Below are positions 62,145 through 64,000 of a stretch of DNA of 64,000 bases, piece after piece. The notes under the pieces were generated by a model. It saw only the letters and a list, made by a program, of their open reading frames with translations, was not told where the DNA came from and ran no database searches. Source of the stretch: Anastrepha obliqua (taxonomy: Eukaryota > Arthropoda > Insecta > Diptera > Tephritidae); contig NC_072897.1 in assembly GCF_027943255.1 (NCBI RefSeq), positions 19,282,044-19,346,043 on the forward strand, given 5' to 3'. Numbering within the stretch: position 1 is the stretch's first letter; each line of letters starts with the position of its first letter. The position numbers and the translations under genes are program-made.

Positions 62145-62891
62145 TAGAAAACGGTTCATTACCAGGCACACAGGAAGATGGCATATGCAAATATAAGTAT
62201 GTGAATTGAATTCAAGTAAAACAATGCTTATTATATTAGTATACACATACAAATGCATGTACATACAGCCGCGCACACGGGCTACTCACTTTATTCCTTT
62301 AATTCCGAATGTCGTTCAAAGCTTAAATTCTATGCCTAGCGACTACAAGAACAAAATGCATTCATAGGCGCAGGCGTAGCGGCCATCATTCTAGTTGCCA
62401 TCGTGCTGAACAGCCTAAAATAGTCGCGGCGGCGCCGAACAGTTTCAACAAAACCTCATCATCAAAAAATTCATTGATAAATTCGAGCTCATATTTCTAT
62501 GAGCAAAGTACTTTCATTCATAAAACGAGTCGCCCATATGACAATTTTCTCGACCATTCGAAAATAGTCAATATTGGAATATTTCGCGTAGAATTATTTG
62601 CCAATATTTGCTAAATCTTAAATTTTTGTCAAGTCGAGTGCCCGCGGCTTCGTACATATGTATGCATCAATATATGTACGTAAATATGTGTATATGTACA
62701 ATGCTGTGCCTATGAATATGTGCTGCGCCTATGAATGCGCGCTGGATTTCTTCAGAAGTTTTACCGTTTTATTTTGAGCTGTGGCTAGTGAGCATACATA
62801 CACACAGCATATACATATGCGCCATATAAATTCACAAATTTACACTTGCATATGCCATCTTCCTGTGTGCCTGGTAATGAATCGTTTTCTA
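62145..62891. mobile_element. Inverted-repeat element X, complete 747-bp copy
   Basis: Ends TAGAAAACGGTTCATTACCA and, read inward from the right, TAGAAAACGATTCATTACCA; similarity of the arms continues for about 50 bp (CACACAGGAAGATGGCATATG). The interior is non-coding and shared with 47510-47850 (inverted) and 57898-59032. The superfamily is unknown, and a target duplication is not evident. Confidence 0.85.
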
Positions 62892-63110
62892 CAGAGGATT
62901 TTGATTCAGTTGAGGGGAATTAACAGACCGTATTCGCCTGATATGGCTCCATGTGACTTTTTCCTGTTTCCCAAGCTCAAGTTGCCGTTCCGTGGAAAAC
63001 ATTTTGAGACAATTGAAGTCATAAAAGAGGATTCGAAGAACACACTCGAGCTTGACTTGTTTACAGTAGCACAGAAAACAAACTATGTATGTGACATATC
63101 ACGCTGACAT
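62892..63110 (+). pseudogene. Mariner transposase C-terminal fragment
   Basis: RPYSPDMAPCDFFLFPKLKL with the third catalytic Asp, then GKHFETIEVIKEDSKN, in frame 62781-63107 from about residue 50. It is the family of 33023-33556 and 46990-47396. The fragment is truncated on both sides and fused to element X. Confidence 0.8.
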
Positions 63111-63640
63111 TTGCCATGTAAGCTTATAACAGTCCTACCAAAAAACAAAAAATTTATTTTTGCCATATGTCATCCTCATATTTGAGTAGAAGGTATACAT
63201 ATGTAGGTCATATTTAAAAGCTACGTAACATTCTTTGCTTCTAATCGACTGCTGCTAAATTTACATAATTCAGCCCCTTACTGTAAATTTTGGTGAAAAA
63301 TGTGTTTGCGCTAGTACGAGGTAACCATAAATCCACGTTAAGGTTATGTTGTCCCAATTTGTACTCGGCGGTGCGTACCCATCCTATGATGTAGCACATA
63401 ATGCGCGAGCCATGTCCTGATGCGCCAAACCATCAGCATAATACATCATGCATGCCCCTAGTTGTGCGTAACCATCAGCAGACGTAATATCAAACTGGTT
63501 TGAGTTTATCGTGAACGGTTGTGTTTTTGATTGCTACGCTATCGAAGTTATTAAATATGAACCTAAATCATCAGTTAAACAGTGACATTAGTGTATTATA
63601 TTTATTCTTTTTAACTATTTTATCTTATTTTGAACTAACC
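63111..63640 (+). other. Spacer and possible LINE leader
   Basis: No gene before 63640. The last part (from about 63470) may be the leader of the LINE ORF1 that follows; it has AGACGTA at 63480. Confidence 0.4.
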
Positions 63641-63989
63641 ATGCCGTGTATATGTGTCAACAAAGTTTGGCGTACGATAAGTGCAATGAACTTTTTCACT
63701 TAAATTGGTATCAATCTACGACCTGTTGATTGAGAATATTTGCTTAAAACGGGTAAGCAATTTATCTGTAACAAGTGCGACGCTGTTCGATGTCCATCCC
63801 TGCGTGCTTCATCAGCTACTATAAACCAAGATGATGATAACGCGCCAATTAATCAGCAAAAAGAAGTGTACACCGTTTACGTCGGTGACAGTTTGCAGCA
63901 TTATAACGCTGCTGTTACTAATACAGCTAATGCTGCAAACAGTGACCGACGTAAAGTAGTCCCCTGTAAGCTGTTACGATCAAACTAAT
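63641..63989 (+). pseudogene. LINE ORF1 start with PHD-type finger, window-edge
   Basis: ATGCCGTG at 63641 starts an ORF1-like sequence in broken frames: YDKCNELFHLNW (the last Cys replaced by Trp), then in 63740-63988 GKQFICNKCDAVRCPSL, VYTVYVGDSLQHYNAAVTNT. The pattern corresponds to the jockey-like ORF1 at 21646. The frame ends at 63988, 12 bases before the window end. Confidence 0.5.
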
Positions 63990-64000
63990 GGGAGCCCCAT

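Overview
This is repeat-dense nuclear DNA from an insect, most probably a higher fly (Cyclorrhapha) and plausibly a tephritid fruit fly. Every recognisable coding stretch is a transposable element: Ty3/gypsy elements of errantivirus and mdg1/412 type, BEL/Pao, I-like, jockey-like and RTE-like LINEs, several mariner subfamilies including the DD41D type first described from tephritids, maT elements, a Helitron, tRNA-derived SINEs, and (CATA)n-rich spacers. I find no host protein gene, no genuine tRNA or rRNA gene, and no prokaryotic feature. The species call is inference from element families; no single-copy gene confirms it.

Layout. 1-10.7 kb: a SINE, two I-like LINE remnants placed tail to tail, a degraded BEL/Pao element, a dead mariner, and an internally deleted gypsy element (minus strand) fused to a LINE piece. 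10.8-13.4 kb: Helitron helicase remnant (minus) with a non-coding flank that recurs inverted at 51.9-52.8 kb. 13.8-21.2 kb: the youngest-looking element, a complete minus-strand mdg1/412-type LTR retrotransposon with two 439-bp LTRs that look identical, an ATAC target duplication, open gag and pol frames joined by a GGGAAAC slippery heptamer, and two small leader ORFs. It sits inside an RTE-like LINE fragment. 21.2-33.6 kb: a mosaic of RTE-like and jockey-like LINE pieces, a second SINE, four further mariner/maT remnants and an I-like LINE tail. 33.6-37.3 kb: a second BEL/Pao remnant.

38.4-61.9 kb is one nested composite. An env-bearing gypsy/errantivirus-like provirus, flanked by TGTA, runs from a 5' LTR at 38384 to a truncated 3' LTR ending at 61934. 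A mariner sits in its protease gene (42655-43949), another repeat carrying a 96-bp minisatellite sits in its 5' LTR, and a 14.5-kb block with terminal inverted repeats (45697-60217) separates RNase H from integrase. That block holds two copies of a transposase-like gene I cannot place in a named superfamily (FDTTASN and CRHH motifs; ends AGGGTGGCAGTTATTT), one interrupted by a DD41D mariner, plus Helitron sequence, MITEs and a seven-unit satellite-like array. 61.9-64 kb: a 747-bp inverted-repeat element, a mariner tail and the start of a LINE ORF1 that runs off the window.

The order of insertion can be read because several insertions have uninterrupted paralogues inside the same window. All elements except the 13.8-21.2 kb one carry frameshifts, stops or deletions and appear inactive.
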